Of a DNA stretch of 64,000 nucleotides, positions 35,159-44,591 are shown piece by piece. The notes below the pieces were generated by a model. It had not been told where the DNA came from. It saw only the letters and a program-made list of their open reading frames with translations, and did not search any database. The position numbers and the translations under genes were made by a program. The DNA lies in NCBI GenBank assembly GCA_048498815.1, contig JBEHXG010000004.1, positions 114,687-178,686 on the forward strand. The letters are read 5' to 3'. Origin of the DNA: BOG-234 sp048498815 (GTDB lineage: Bacteria > Acidobacteriota > Terriglobia > Bryobacterales > Bryobacteraceae). How positions within the stretch are numbered: the first letter of the stretch is position 1; every line of letters starts with the position of its first letter.

Positions 35159-37552
35159 CTAGGCCGGTCTGGCGGCGGACGCTAAGGCGGCGGTCAATTC
35201 CTCAGCTTCGCTGTCAGTCAGCTTAGCGCCGTTTTTGGTTACATAGAATACATCGATCGCTTTTTTCGCTTCCGTATCCACGAGCACCACTTCGATGTTG
35301 CCGCCACGCTTCGAGATTTCCGACGCGATATCGCAAAGCAGACCAGGGCGGTCCTGCGTGGTGAGATCGATCAAGGTCGCTGTAGGTGAAGCGTAATTGT
35401 TAAAGCTCACCTTCGCTTTCGCCAGGATGCGGGCGTCCGCTTTTACCCTGGGTCGGCGCTGGAGCAATTGTGCAATCGAGATTTCGCCCCGAACGGCCCG
35501 AACTACGGTCTTCGCCACATTATGCACTTCTTCCGGATTCAGGTCGAGCGTTCGCTGATCGTCTCCGAAAGCAAAAGTATCGATGACTTTGCCCTGGGCG
35601 TTGGCGAAAGCTTCCGCTTTGAGAATGTTGAGTCCAAAGCTGGAGAGCGCTGCCGCAGCGGAGGCAAAAAGGTACGGACGGTCTTCCGCCACTACGCTGA
35701 GTGTCCAGACTTCGCTTCGAGCGAGCGAAACGGCGACGCCCTTATCGCGCATCTCACCTGAAAGCCGGAAGTGCTCGTCCATCTCCGCTTTACTGTGAAT
35801 GCGCAGGTAGCGCGGCGGCAGGCCTTCGAGGAAGGCGCGCATTTCCGGGCTGCCCGCCGTTTCCGGCGCCACTGTATGCGAAGTCAGTTCGCGCGTGAGT
35901 TCGGCGTGAACCAGCATGTAGAGCTTCCAGAGCAACTGTCTGCGCCACGGCGTCATCGCGGTTGGGTTCACGGCGCTGATATCGGCCCAGGTCAGCAGGG
36001 TGAGCAGTTTCAGGCGCTCAACTGTGCCAACTCGCGTTGCGACTTCCTGGATTACGTCCGGATCGGAGAGATCACGGCCACTCATAGCGGCGGAGAGTTC
36101 GAGGTGTCCGGCGATCAGGAATTCCACGATGCCCCATGCGCGATCACTGATGCCGGCGCGCCTGAGGGCCGGTTTTGCGATCCGCACCGAAACTCCCACG
36201 TGACCTTCATCCGGGGTACCCTTGCCCACGTCATGGAAGAGCAGCGCGATTACGAGAAGATCGAAATCGTCGGTTTCCAGGGATAATTCAGCGAATGGGT
36301 CACCCTTCATTCCGCGGAGATTGAGGGCGTTGGTGATAGCAACGAGCGTGTGTTCATCTACCGTATAGCGATGGTAGAAGTCGCGAATCACCAGAGCTTC
36401 CATTTCGCGGAGCTCGGGGAACATGGCTTCGAGCATGCGGCATTCGTGCAGAGCGCGCAGGGCGAAGGCGGCGTGCGGGAGAGTGAGCGCGCGCCGGAAC
36501 GGAGTCAGCAGTGTGGGTTGCTTTGCGGCCCACGGCTCCCAGGCCGGAGCGGCTCGTTCCAGACGCTCCAACGTGTCCCCCGCGACCGGCAGACCGTGTC
36601 GCGCGAGAAATTCGAACAGGCGCAGGACGATAGCCGGGTCGGAATCCACAGCGCTCGTGGTGCGGAAGAAAACTTCCCCGCGAACAACGGAAAAATCGGC
36701 GTTGGAGAGACGAGACGTCTTATCGCGGAACTGTGCGAACAGCGAACTGCCTTTGGCTTCGAAGCGCTCCAGGCGGCGATTGGCAAGGCGCGCGATGCCG
36801 CGGACCGCGCGATAGTAGCGGCGCATCAGATCTTCAACCGATGGCGCGCCGATGAGTGCCGTGATCTCATCCTGACGTTCAAACGTGAAGCGGTTGTCGT
36901 CGCGTCCGGCCAGGTAGTGGAGGAAGCAGCGAATTTCAAACAGCACCGCGGTATCCGGGGGCTTCTGTTCATCGCCCGCTCCGAGTTTCGCCAGCCAGCG
37001 GAGCACCTGCATATCGCGCAGACCGCCGGGAGCGTCCTTTACGTTCGGTTCGAGGTGATAGATGGTGTCCTGAAATTCGGTATGGCGGTCTTTGGTGAGC
37101 CGTGCGATGTCTTTGCCGAGTTCGGGCCGGGGATCGCGAATCTGGCGGAACAACGCTTCATCGCCCGCCAGAAAACGACGGTCCAGGAGGCTGACCGTCA
37201 GCTCCGCATTGGCGTTATCGATCTGGTTGCATTCCTGCGGCGTGTGGACGGACTGGCTGACTCGCAGTCCTTTGTCCCACAGATCGCGCAGAAAAAGGGA
37301 GAGAGGTTCTTTGAGGGCGGCCTGTGCTTTTTCGTCCTTCGAAAGGCCGGGCGTCAGTATCAGCAGGTCAATGTCGGAGTAGGGGAACAGTTCCGCGCGG
37401 CCATAGCCACCCACCGCCGCCAGAGTGATGCCGGACGGCATCGGGCGCCAGCGTTCACGTACGATTTCATCGACGAGCGCGGTGCGGTCCGCAAGCATCG
37501 CCGCCGCGTCGCGTGTGCGGAAGAACTGTTCCCTGATCTCCGGTTCGCTCAC
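35159..37552 (-). CDS. glnD: [Protein-PII] uridylyltransferase/removing enzyme GlnD
   Basis: A 797-residue bifunctional nitrogen sensor that uridylylates PII when glutamine is low and removes UMP when it is high. Domains in order: nucleotidyltransferase with GGYGRAEL (48-55) and SDIDLL (D60, D62); a linker (NVKDAPGGLRDMQVLRWL); HD phosphohydrolase (YTVDEHTLVAI, LLFHDVGKGTPDEGH); and two ACT domains (VVAEDRPYLFASAAAAL and DLTTQDRPGLLCDIASEI) that bind glutamine. Slightly shorter than E. coli GlnD (890). Start is GTG 37552 without a clear ribosome site. It follows glnB by nine bases, its direct substrate. Confidence 0.97.
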   Translation of the reverse strand: MSEPEIREQFFRTRDAAAMLADRTALVDEIVRERWRPMPSGITLAAVGGYGRAELFPYSDIDLLILTPGLSKDEKAQAALKEPLSLFLRDLWDKGLRVSQSVHTPQECNQIDNANAELTVSLLDRRFLAGDEALFRQIRDPRPELGKDIARLTKDRHTEFQDTIYHLEPNVKDAPGGLRDMQVLRWLAKLGAGDEQKPPDTAVLFEIRCFLHYLAGRDDNRFTFERQDEITALIGAPSVEDLMRRYYRAVRGIARLANRRLERFEAKGSSLFAQFRDKTSRLSNADFSVVRGEVFFRTTSAVDSDPAIVLRLFEFLARHGLPVAGDTLERLERAAPAWEPWAAKQPTLLTPFRRALTLPHAAFALRALHECRMLEAMFPELREMEALVIRDFYHRYTVDEHTLVAITNALNLRGMKGDPFAELSLETDDFDLLVIALLFHDVGKGTPDEGHVGVSVRIAKPALRRAGISDRAWGIVEFLIAGHLELSAAMSGRDLSDPDVIQEVATRVGTVERLKLLTLLTWADISAVNPTAMTPWRRQLLWKLYMLVHAELTRELTSHTVAPETAGSPEMRAFLEGLPPRYLRIHSKAEMDEHFRLSGEMRDKGVAVSLARSEVWTLSVVAEDRPYLFASAAAALSSFGLNILKAEAFANAQGKVIDTFAFGDDQRTLDLNPEEVHNVAKTVVRAVRGEISIAQLLQRRPRVKADARILAKAKVSFNNYASPTATLIDLTTQDRPGLLCDIASEISKRGGNIEVVLVDTEAKKAIDVFYVTKNGAKLTDSEAEELTAALASAARPA

Positions 37553-37561
37553 TAAGGCATT

Positions 37562-37900
37562 TTAAACCGCTGAGTCGCCCCGGTCGCCGTTGCGGATGCG
37601 GATGGCCTCGGCGACGTCGTAAACGAAGATCTTGCCGTCGCCGATCTTACCGGTACGGGCCGCGTTGGTGATGGTTTCCACGACCTCTTCAAGCCGCTCG
37701 TTGGGCACGACCAGATCGAAACGGACCTTGGGCAGGAGGTCTACGTTGTACTCCTGGCCGCGGTAAACCTCTTTATGGCCTTTTTGACGGCCATGGCCGC
37801 GAACTTCGCTGATGGTCATGCCATCGATGCCGATGTTCTTGAGCGCTTCTTTGACCTCTTCAAGCTTGAATGGCTGGATAACCGCTTCGATTTTTTTCAT
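37562..37900 (-). CDS. glnB: Nitrogen regulatory protein P-II
   Basis: A standard 112-residue PII from ATG 37900 (MKKIEAVIQPFKLEEVKEAL), the trimeric sensor of ATP/ADP, 2-oxoglutarate and glutamine status. The T-loop shows HGRQKGHKEVYRGQEYNVDL with Y51, the uridylylation target. The B-loop TGKIGDGKIFVYDV and the C-terminus EAIRIRNGDRG are intact. Flanked by amtB (19 bases upstream) and glnD (9 bases downstream), an arrangement in which PII can gate AmtB and be modified by GlnD. Confidence 0.98.
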   Translation of the reverse strand: MKKIEAVIQPFKLEEVKEALKNIGIDGMTISEVRGHGRQKGHKEVYRGQEYNVDLLPKVRFDLVVPNERLEEVVETITNAARTGKIGDGKIFVYDVAEAIRIRNGDRGDSAV

Positions 37901-37919
37901 GCCGGTAGTCTCCTCTCGA

Positions 37920-39269
37920 TCAAGCTTCGAGAATGTATCCTTCCTCGCCGTGCTGGCTGAGATCGAGTCCCTGTTCCTCCGCATCCGGAGAGACCCGGAC
38001 GCCAATCAGCAGATCGCACACCTTCAGGATAATCAACGTACCCACAGCGGCGAGAACGATCGCGACTGCGGCTCCAATGGCCTGATTGAGAATTTGCCCG
38101 CCGTTGCCGTCGACGAGACCCAACGCGATGGTCTTGCCGTTGATGGGCGTGTCGTTGATGGCTTTGGTGGCGAAGACGCCGGTCAGCAGCGCGCCGAGTG
38201 TTCCGCCCGCGCCGTGTACGCCGAAGGCGTCGAGTGTGTCGTCATACTTGAACATATTCTTGACGGTGGTCACCATCCAGAAACAGAAGAGTCCGGCGAG
38301 CCCGCCAATCAACAGCGCGGGCATTGGCGTGACGAAGCCGGAGGCGGGAGTGATGGCGACGAGTCCGGCAACGCAGCCGGAGATGCCGCCGAGCATGCTG
38401 GGTTTGCCGCTGTGCATCCATTCGGCGGCGAGCCAGCCGAGCGCACCTGCTGCGGCGGCGAGGTGTGTTGCCACGAAGGCGCTGGTGGCGAGTCCGGAAG
38501 CCGAAAGCGCGCTGCCCGCGTTGAAGCCGAACCAGCCGACCCACAGGAGACAGGCGCCAACTACGCTGAGTACCATGCTGTGCGGCTTGATCGGTTCGTT
38601 CGGATAACCGCGGCGCTTGCCGAGATAGAGCGCGCAAACCAGCGCAGAAACGCCGGAGGTGATGTGAACCACAGTGCCCCCCGCGAAGTCGAACGTTGCA
38701 ATGGAGCCGCCGGAGTAGGCGTTGAGCAGTCCGCCCTTGCCCCAGACCATGTGGGCCATCGGGAAATAGACGACGAACGCCCACAGCGTGGTGAAGAGCG
38801 CCATGGCGCTGAATTTGATTCGCTCGGCATACGCCCCCGAGATCAGGGCGGGGGTGATGACCGCGAACATGAGCTGGTAGATCATGAACGTTCCCTGCGG
38901 GATGGTAGCCGCGTAGTCGGCGTTCGGCTCCTTGCCGACGCCTGAGAGGAACAGGTATTTCAGACCGCCGATGAACGGCGTTCCTTCGCTGAACACGAGG
39001 CTGTAGCCGACTATCGCCCACAGGACGGAGATCAGAGCCATCATGATGAAGCTGTGCATCATGGTGCTGAGAATATTCTTGCGGCGGACCAGCCCGCCGT
39101 AGAAAAGGGCGAGACCGGGACCGGTCATCATCAGCACGAGTGCGGCGCTGGTGAGCATCCAGGCGTTGTCGCCCGCCGACTGCGCGCTTTGAGCTGCAGC
39201 CTCCAGCGCTTTCAGCCGCGCCGGGATATCGGAAGCTGCCTGTAGCAGCGAGACGTATGGTAGTTGCAC
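37920..39269 (-). CDS. amtB: Ammonium transporter
   Basis: A 449-residue AmtB/Mep/Rh channel with about eleven membrane helices. Conserved blocks: MLTSAALVLMMTGPGLALFYGG (shown in part as MTGPGLALFYGGLVRRKN), WALVVYFPMAHMVW-type helix seen as FVVYFPMAHMVWGKGG, DFAGGTVVHITSGVSAL, WFGFNAGSAL, and the pore-histidine region FGVHGAGGTLGALLTG. The N-terminal ~35 residues lack a clear signal peptide. Start GTG 39269 is supported by AGAGGG six bases upstream. Operon with glnB and glnD, so ammonium uptake is probably controlled by PII. Confidence 0.97.
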   Translation of the reverse strand: MQLPYVSLLQAASDIPARLKALEAAAQSAQSAGDNAWMLTSAALVLMMTGPGLALFYGGLVRRKNILSTMMHSFIMMALISVLWAIVGYSLVFSEGTPFIGGLKYLFLSGVGKEPNADYAATIPQGTFMIYQLMFAVITPALISGAYAERIKFSAMALFTTLWAFVVYFPMAHMVWGKGGLLNAYSGGSIATFDFAGGTVVHITSGVSALVCALYLGKRRGYPNEPIKPHSMVLSVVGACLLWVGWFGFNAGSALSASGLATSAFVATHLAAAAGALGWLAAEWMHSGKPSMLGGISGCVAGLVAITPASGFVTPMPALLIGGLAGLFCFWMVTTVKNMFKYDDTLDAFGVHGAGGTLGALLTGVFATKAINDTPINGKTIALGLVDGNGGQILNQAIGAAVAIVLAAVGTLIILKVCDLLIGVRVSPDAEEQGLDLSQHGEEGYILEA

Positions 39270-39473
39270 GGTTGGCCCTCTGGCATTAAGAAATTATAAA
39301 AACATATTATTTCTTTATGCGCTATCTCCTGGGAAATCGATATTCACGATCTACAAGATAGAAAGAATTTATACCATGCCAGGATGGGCGGTAGTGTTCG
39401 GGAGTGATCGCGGCTCAGCGAGCCGGTGGTGGTGCGGAGCGGGGCGCACCGTCCCGTTGAGGGCGCGAGAGTG
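39270..39473 (-). promoter_or_regulatory. AT-rich upstream region of amtB
   Basis: This 204-base gap separates the yfiR stop from the amtB start. On the minus strand a TATAAT (39293-39298) lies 24 bases before the GTG start, in an AT-rich tract (39290-39330) unlike the surrounding DNA; no -35 box fits well. A stem GGTGCG/CGCACC (39431-39450) follows yfiR without a T run. A TGGCATG at the right place for a sigma-54 -24 box lacks the -12 GC. Confidence 0.35.
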
Positions 39474-40031
39474 CTAATCGCCGGACTGAGCCAGGCTGAG
39501 AAGGCGAGCGCTGATGTGAAGCTTTGTGCGTGCGGCGGCGTCGGTGTCAATGGCGAAGCGGACTCGGCCATCTTTCAGAATGAAATTGATAACGGCGCCG
39601 TCGCTGCCTCTGGGGTCTTCGCCGATAGTGAGGAGTCCCTGCGGATTCAGACCGGCGATGACGCTCCAGATCTTCTTCGGTTCGGATGCGCCGATGTAAA
39701 GGATGGCGCAGCCTGAGACTTCGGCGGGCTCGCTGATGTGGCGGATGACAAGCTGGTGGCCGTCGATGTTGCGGCCTTCGACCAGGTCTTTGAGCCAGTG
39801 TCCGAACGGGTCGCGGCCGAGGACGCAGGTGGTCAGAGGTCCTTTTGCAGCGTTTTCCGGCCAGTCGGTGAATCGGGCAAAGTTGAGGAGGAATGCGGCC
39901 TTGACCTGATATTCGTCGCGAGTCTGAGCGGCGGCGAGGAAGGCGAAAGCGATGCCGAGGACAGGAATCGCCAGCAGAATGAGACAACGGCGAAGGCGAT
40001 AAGGGATCGGGCCGCCAGAATTCGTGATCAT
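39474..40031 (-). CDS. YfiR family periplasmic protein
   Basis: A 185-residue exported protein: N-terminal signal helix (LRRCLILLAIPVLGIAFAFLA) then a YfiR/DUF4154 domain starting EYQVKAAFLLNFARFTDWPE, with LTTCVLGRDPFGHWL, GCAILYIGASEPKKIW and GAVINFILKDGRVRFAIDTD. In Pseudomonas, YfiR binds and silences the diguanylate cyclase YfiN in the periplasm. Here it is the last gene of a run with a CHASE8-like GGDEF/EAL protein and a TonB receptor, so an analogous control is plausible. Confidence 0.92.
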   Translation of the reverse strand: MITNSGGPIPYRLRRCLILLAIPVLGIAFAFLAAAQTRDEYQVKAAFLLNFARFTDWPENAAKGPLTTCVLGRDPFGHWLKDLVEGRNIDGHQLVIRHISEPAEVSGCAILYIGASEPKKIWSVIAGLNPQGLLTIGEDPRGSDGAVINFILKDGRVRFAIDTDAAARTKLHISARLLSLAQSGD

Positions 40032-40041
40032 TTGCGTATGC

Positions 40042-42051
40042 TCAGTGCCGCAAGGTTATTCGGGCAACTACGGCGCGCGCCGATTCGGTTGGAGAAACCT
40101 GATATCCGTCTGTGAATTCCAGGTGGCCGGGGCTGAGAAGGTTTTGTCCGACAATGCTGATTTCAGAACTTTCGCTGAAGTGCCATCCGAGGCGCGTGTC
40201 GAGGCGCGTGTATGCCGGGACAGGGCTCATGGCGCCGATTGCGCCAGGCAACGATCCAACGTAGTAGGCTGACGTATCCCACTCGATGCCGTGCGAGAAG
40301 TTGACGCTGGAAATCAGACTGCCCTGAAATTTAGGTGTATCGGCTCCACTGCGGTAGAAGGTATCGTCCATGCTTCCGCGCTCGGTCCAAACGTTCGATT
40401 CGAGATAACTGAAGCCGGGGCTCAACCGCCACCACGTCGCCACATTCACGTGCGCGGAAGCTTCCGTGCCGTAGTTGAACGCACGGCCGCGATCACCGAA
40501 CACGGAAGGGATGACAAGATGCGCCGGCGACGGGCTGCTCTCGAAGTACGGAGCCTGAGGTTCCGTTGTTGTCAGGGCGCGATATTGGCCGACGAAGAAG
40601 GTCGTATCGAAGCTCATTCTTTTCGACGGCCGGGTGCGATAGCCGACCTCATAATCGAGCAGCGCTGGCGCCTGTACAGTTGGATCGCCGCTCAGGCGGA
40701 TCAGTGCGTACGGAACTCCGGGTATGTGGATCGCCGCAAGATTCATCACGGCGGCGGAATTGGTCCACGAGGGTTGCTGGATGGCCCGGGCGACTGATGC
40801 CCAGACCGTATTGTGACTGTCGGCAGTCCAGACGAGCTGAGCCCCGGGCTGGTACTCCAGCCCCGTAATGCCGTTGTGTCCGATCTTGATACCGGCTGTC
40901 AGCGCGAGGGAGTTCGAGAGTGAAAATTCGTCCTGGATAAATGCGGTTGGCAGGTTGTCACGCCGGTGTCCCGTGCCCATGGACACTTCGTATCCGTCGA
41001 CGTAAATCTGATCGGTGATCCGATAACCCGTGCCCGCCACGATGTCATTTCGCGAGCCGAGGCGGAAGTGATACTGCACATCCACGTCGCCTGTATGTTC
41101 GATGTTCAGGGACTGATCCCACCGGCGATAACGGTCGTAATAGATCTGCGCCGTGGTCTGCGAGCCGTTCGCGAAAACATGATCCCAACGCGCCAGTATA
41201 TTGCCGCTGCCGACGCGCACCGCATCTTCAAAGGTCGCAGTCCGGGGCAGACTGTTGTTAAACAGCGTGGTGATCCGCTGGCCATCGGAAACACCGAGAA
41301 GATCGCCCTGCACGGTGACCTTGTTTTGACCGGAGAGACTCCAGTCGGAACGGAAACCGGTCTCGAGATTGTGGCCGCCGTCCATCGCGGGGTTGCCGAG
41401 CGCGGACCGGGAATCGTTGTGCGAAGAATAGCGGCCGTAGATGCGATACGTACCCGCGGCCCCTGCGGAGCCGCCGTATTGAACCAGGCTCTGATCGCGC
41501 AGCGTCGAGCCGACTGCGTTGCTGACAGTAAGTCCGCGCGTTGATTCAGAACTTTTTGTGATGATGTTGATTACACCGTTCATCGCGTTAGCTCCCCAGA
41601 CGGTGCCGCCGGGCCCGCGGATCACTTCGATGCGTTCAATGTTTTCGAGGGGGACGAATTCCTGATCCCAGAACACGCCGGAAAAGCCGGGTGTGTAAAT
41701 CGTGCGGCCGTCGATCAGGGCAAGCACTTTGCTCGAGTAGCGCTGATTGAAGCCCCGGATGCTGAGGGCGACGGTGTTGGCGTCAAGTCGTGCAACCTGC
41801 ACACCCGGGACCATGCGCAGAAGATCGGGGATATCGGTGGCGCCGGAGTGACGTATGTCGTCCTGGGTGATGACGAAGATGGAGCCGCCCGCTTTGGAGA
41901 GAGACTGCTCCTTTTTGGAAAGCGAGGTCACCTGCATGTTCATCAGGTCATCCAGGCTGGTGTCGGCGATATTATTCGGCTGGCCGGCAGGAACCAGCGC
42001 CGGAATTGCAAAGAAGGCGATGGCGATCGGGGTAAAAATTCGTTTGTACAT
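40042..42051 (-). CDS. TonB-dependent receptor linked to c-di-GMP signalling genes
   Basis: A 669-residue outer-membrane receptor with signal peptide (MYKRIFTPIAIAFFAIPALV), an N-terminal stretch LDDLMNMQVTSLSKKEQSLS, plug domain (DDIRHSGATDIPDLLRMVPG, LALIDGRTIYTPGFSGVFWD, ERIEVIRGPGGTVWGANAMN) and a beta-barrel ending SARAVVARITLRH with aromatic-poor final residues. This plug subtype often co-occurs with YfiR-like and GGDEF genes. It lies between those two here (gaps of 10 and 5 bases). The ligand is unknown; a sensory role is as likely as nutrient uptake. Confidence 0.92.
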   Translation of the reverse strand: MYKRIFTPIAIAFFAIPALVPAGQPNNIADTSLDDLMNMQVTSLSKKEQSLSKAGGSIFVITQDDIRHSGATDIPDLLRMVPGVQVARLDANTVALSIRGFNQRYSSKVLALIDGRTIYTPGFSGVFWDQEFVPLENIERIEVIRGPGGTVWGANAMNGVINIITKSSESTRGLTVSNAVGSTLRDQSLVQYGGSAGAAGTYRIYGRYSSHNDSRSALGNPAMDGGHNLETGFRSDWSLSGQNKVTVQGDLLGVSDGQRITTLFNNSLPRTATFEDAVRVGSGNILARWDHVFANGSQTTAQIYYDRYRRWDQSLNIEHTGDVDVQYHFRLGSRNDIVAGTGYRITDQIYVDGYEVSMGTGHRRDNLPTAFIQDEFSLSNSLALTAGIKIGHNGITGLEYQPGAQLVWTADSHNTVWASVARAIQQPSWTNSAAVMNLAAIHIPGVPYALIRLSGDPTVQAPALLDYEVGYRTRPSKRMSFDTTFFVGQYRALTTTEPQAPYFESSPSPAHLVIPSVFGDRGRAFNYGTEASAHVNVATWWRLSPGFSYLESNVWTERGSMDDTFYRSGADTPKFQGSLISSVNFSHGIEWDTSAYYVGSLPGAIGAMSPVPAYTRLDTRLGWHFSESSEISIVGQNLLSPGHLEFTDGYQVSPTESARAVVARITLRH

Positions 42052-42056
42052 TTTGA

Positions 42057-44591
42057 TTAACTCACTAGTTCCGCAGGCTGGTTTTCCCGGGGGTGATCTT
42101 TTCGGGCTTCAGTTTCTTCCGCCGATTCGTCGGCTTCCCGGGATTCGAGGCGTCCGAAGGCCGCGCGCATACGCTGCTGCTCGCGCATCAGCGACTGAGT
42201 TGCGTCTTTGTCCACGGGCCTCGAGAACAGGTAGCCCTGAGCGCAGTCGCAACCGAGTGACGTCAGCGCATCAAGCTGATCCGGCGTTTCCACGCCTTCC
42301 GCCACCACGTGCATATTCATGGAGCGGGCCATATCGAGAATGGTGCGAACCAGTTCGGCGCTCTCACCGGTCTTGCTGAGTTCGCGGACGAAGGAACGGT
42401 CGATTTTCACCGTGTCAAACGGCAGACGATTCAGGTAACTCAGAGACGAGTAGCCGGTACCGAAATCGTCAATTTCGAGCCCGATGCCCATTGCTTTCAA
42501 CTGGTCCAGAACCAGGATTGCGTTGTCTGTGTTCGCCATGATGCTGCTTTCCGTCATCTCGAGCTTCAGACAGGTTGCCGGCAGACCGGTTTCCGAAAGC
42601 GCCCGGCGAACTTCGGCTACCAGGTTCGCGTCGTTTAACTGGCGGAAGGAGACGTTGACGCTGATCGTGAGATCGCTCTGGCGGAATTCGCGATGCCAGA
42701 GGGCCATCTGGCGACAGGCCTCGCGGAGTACCCACATTCCGAGCGGCACAATGTAGCCGGTTTCTTCGGCAACCGGGATGAATTCGGAAGGCGGGACCAG
42801 ACCGCGCTCGGGATGTTGCCAGCGCACCAGCGCTTCGTAACCCATGACTCTCCCATCGGTGAGCGAAACCTGCGGCTGATAGAAGAGGACCATCTGGTTG
42901 AGTTCGATCGCCTTACGCAGGTCGGTTTCGATCTCCAGGCGAGCCTTGGCACGGTCGCGCATGCTCTCGTCGAACACCTCACGTCGGGCCTTGCCTCTGG
43001 CCTTGGCGTGGTACATGGCAGTATCCGCGTTGCGAAGAAGGTCTTCGGGATTGTCGGCTGACGACCCGGCGGCTATGCCAATGCTGACGGTTCCGAACAC
43101 CTGACGGCCGGATATCAGGAAAGGCGAAGCGAGGCTGGTAAGAATGCGGTCGGCCACTGCTTCGGCATCAGCCATATCGTCCACACCGTTAAGCAGGATG
43201 GCGAACTCATCGCCGCCGAGGCGGGCGACGACGGAGTGGCCAATGCGGGTCGAACTTCCCCGGACGCTCGCTTTCAGGCGGCCTGCAATACCCATGAGCA
43301 GTTCGTCGCCGGCTGAATGGCCCAGACTGTCATTTACCAGCTTGAAGCGATCGAGATCGACGAAGAAGACCGCGAAAGGCGCTTCCTTCTGGACGGCATC
43401 TTCAAGGCGATCCATGAAGTAAAGGCGGTTAGGAAGTCCGGTGAGGGGATCGGCGATCTTGCCTTCGGTTATATCGGTTTGGGAGCCGGCCATGCGGATG
43501 GCATCGCCGTTTTCATCGCGCACAACTGCGCCGCGGCTCAGCATCCAGGAGTAAGAGCCGTTCTTGTGCCGCATGCGGTATTCGCTGGCGAATTCCGAGG
43601 TGGCGCCGGAGCGATGTGCTTCGATTTCAGCGTGGACGCGGTCGGTGTCGGCGGGATGGATTCGGCTGAACCACTCGCTGACGACTGGCCCGATTTCGCT
43701 ATCGCCATAACCGAGCATCTGCTTCCAGCGGGGTGAGAAGTAGATTTCGTCGGTTGCGAGCTTCCAGTCCCACAAGCCGTCGTTCGATCCTTTCGCTGCG
43801 AGCGCATAACGCTGTTCGCTTTCGCGGAGCAGTTCCTCCGCCGCTTTGCGGGCAATCTCGCGGGCTTCAATTTCCGTCAGCATCTTGTTGAAGGAATCAA
43901 TCAGCACGCGAATTTCAGACCCGCCGCCCGACACAGCGCGCACCGAATAGTCGCGCTCCGTGGTGATGCGGGCTGCTACCGCCGCAAGATCGGCGATAGG
44001 CCGTGCGATCGCCTTGCGCATACCTGAACTCAGATAGAGGGCGATCCCCAGAGAGACGAGCAGGACCACGACGAGAATTTCCAGGTACCGCATGAGCCGA
44101 TCGCGAATACCCGTTTCCGCGCGGACATAGACGGTTCCGATGCGTTCGCCGCGATAAATAATGGGCTGGTACGTGTAAAGGATGTCGTCGCCGATAAAGT
44201 GCATGCCGTCGTGGCGCTGCTCGGGAATTGAAAGCGCCTGGCCGTGGTTCGTGTAGTGGGCGACAATCGCGCCGTCGCGATCAAAAAGCGCGGCTTCTAC
44301 GACGTTGCGGTCCTGACGGAGTGAACTGAGCGCGTCCCGGGCGGCTTTGGCGTCCTCAAAGCTGAGTGCCGCCGTGGCGCTGTCTGAGAGTATCGAGGTT
44401 TCGGTGGTGAGTCCGATGGCGGCTTCGGTGCGCTCTTCCTGCTGCTGATACTCATACAGCCATCCGGCAGCAATTAACAGAGCTACGCAGCTATTGAGGA
44501 CGATCAGAATCCACAGGCGGGTTCCGATCGATTGCTCTTTCCGGGGCAGCGGGCCGATGCCGGAAAGGCCGGTGAGTGGCTCTGGTTGCAT
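42057..44591 (-). CDS. Membrane CHASE8-like/HAMP/PAS/GGDEF/EAL protein
   Basis: An 844-residue c-di-GMP enzyme. Membrane helices at ~25-45 and ~170-190 frame a periplasmic domain of CHASE8 type, as in YfiN (DSATAALSFEDAKAARDALS). Then HAMP (~190-245), a PAS domain (~258-375), GGDEF (380-545, motif intact at 459-463, RxxD inhibitory site absent) and EAL (from ~555; EAL at 586-588, MTESSIM, IDDFGTGYSSLSYLNRLPFD, VVAEGVET). Both active sites look complete, so it could make or degrade c-di-GMP. First gene of the operon with the TonB receptor and YfiR-like protein. Its start codon lies in an inverted repeat (44588-44630). Confidence 0.95.
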   Translation of the reverse strand: MQPEPLTGLSGIGPLPRKEQSIGTRLWILIVLNSCVALLIAAGWLYEYQQQEERTEAAIGLTTETSILSDSATAALSFEDAKAARDALSSLRQDRNVVEAALFDRDGAIVAHYTNHGQALSIPEQRHDGMHFIGDDILYTYQPIIYRGERIGTVYVRAETGIRDRLMRYLEILVVVLLVSLGIALYLSSGMRKAIARPIADLAAVAARITTERDYSVRAVSGGGSEIRVLIDSFNKMLTEIEAREIARKAAEELLRESEQRYALAAKGSNDGLWDWKLATDEIYFSPRWKQMLGYGDSEIGPVVSEWFSRIHPADTDRVHAEIEAHRSGATSEFASEYRMRHKNGSYSWMLSRGAVVRDENGDAIRMAGSQTDITEGKIADPLTGLPNRLYFMDRLEDAVQKEAPFAVFFVDLDRFKLVNDSLGHSAGDELLMGIAGRLKASVRGSSTRIGHSVVARLGGDEFAILLNGVDDMADAEAVADRILTSLASPFLISGRQVFGTVSIGIAAGSSADNPEDLLRNADTAMYHAKARGKARREVFDESMRDRAKARLEIETDLRKAIELNQMVLFYQPQVSLTDGRVMGYEALVRWQHPERGLVPPSEFIPVAEETGYIVPLGMWVLREACRQMALWHREFRQSDLTISVNVSFRQLNDANLVAEVRRALSETGLPATCLKLEMTESSIMANTDNAILVLDQLKAMGIGLEIDDFGTGYSSLSYLNRLPFDTVKIDRSFVRELSKTGESAELVRTILDMARSMNMHVVAEGVETPDQLDALTSLGCDCAQGYLFSRPVDKDATQSLMREQQRMRAAFGRLESREADESAEETEARKDHPRENQPAELVS

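Noticed and set aside
36350..37555. 401-residue open frame antisense to glnD
   Set aside because: Exact opposite of an unmistakable GlnD; composition typical of a shadow frame.
37812..38945. 377-residue open frame antisense to amtB
   Set aside because: Covers the ammonium transporter on the other strand; Gly/Glu/Arg-rich with no family match.
39360..39400. Sigma-54 promoter for amtB
   Set aside because: A TGGCATG resembles the -24 element but the GC at -12 is missing at the required spacing.
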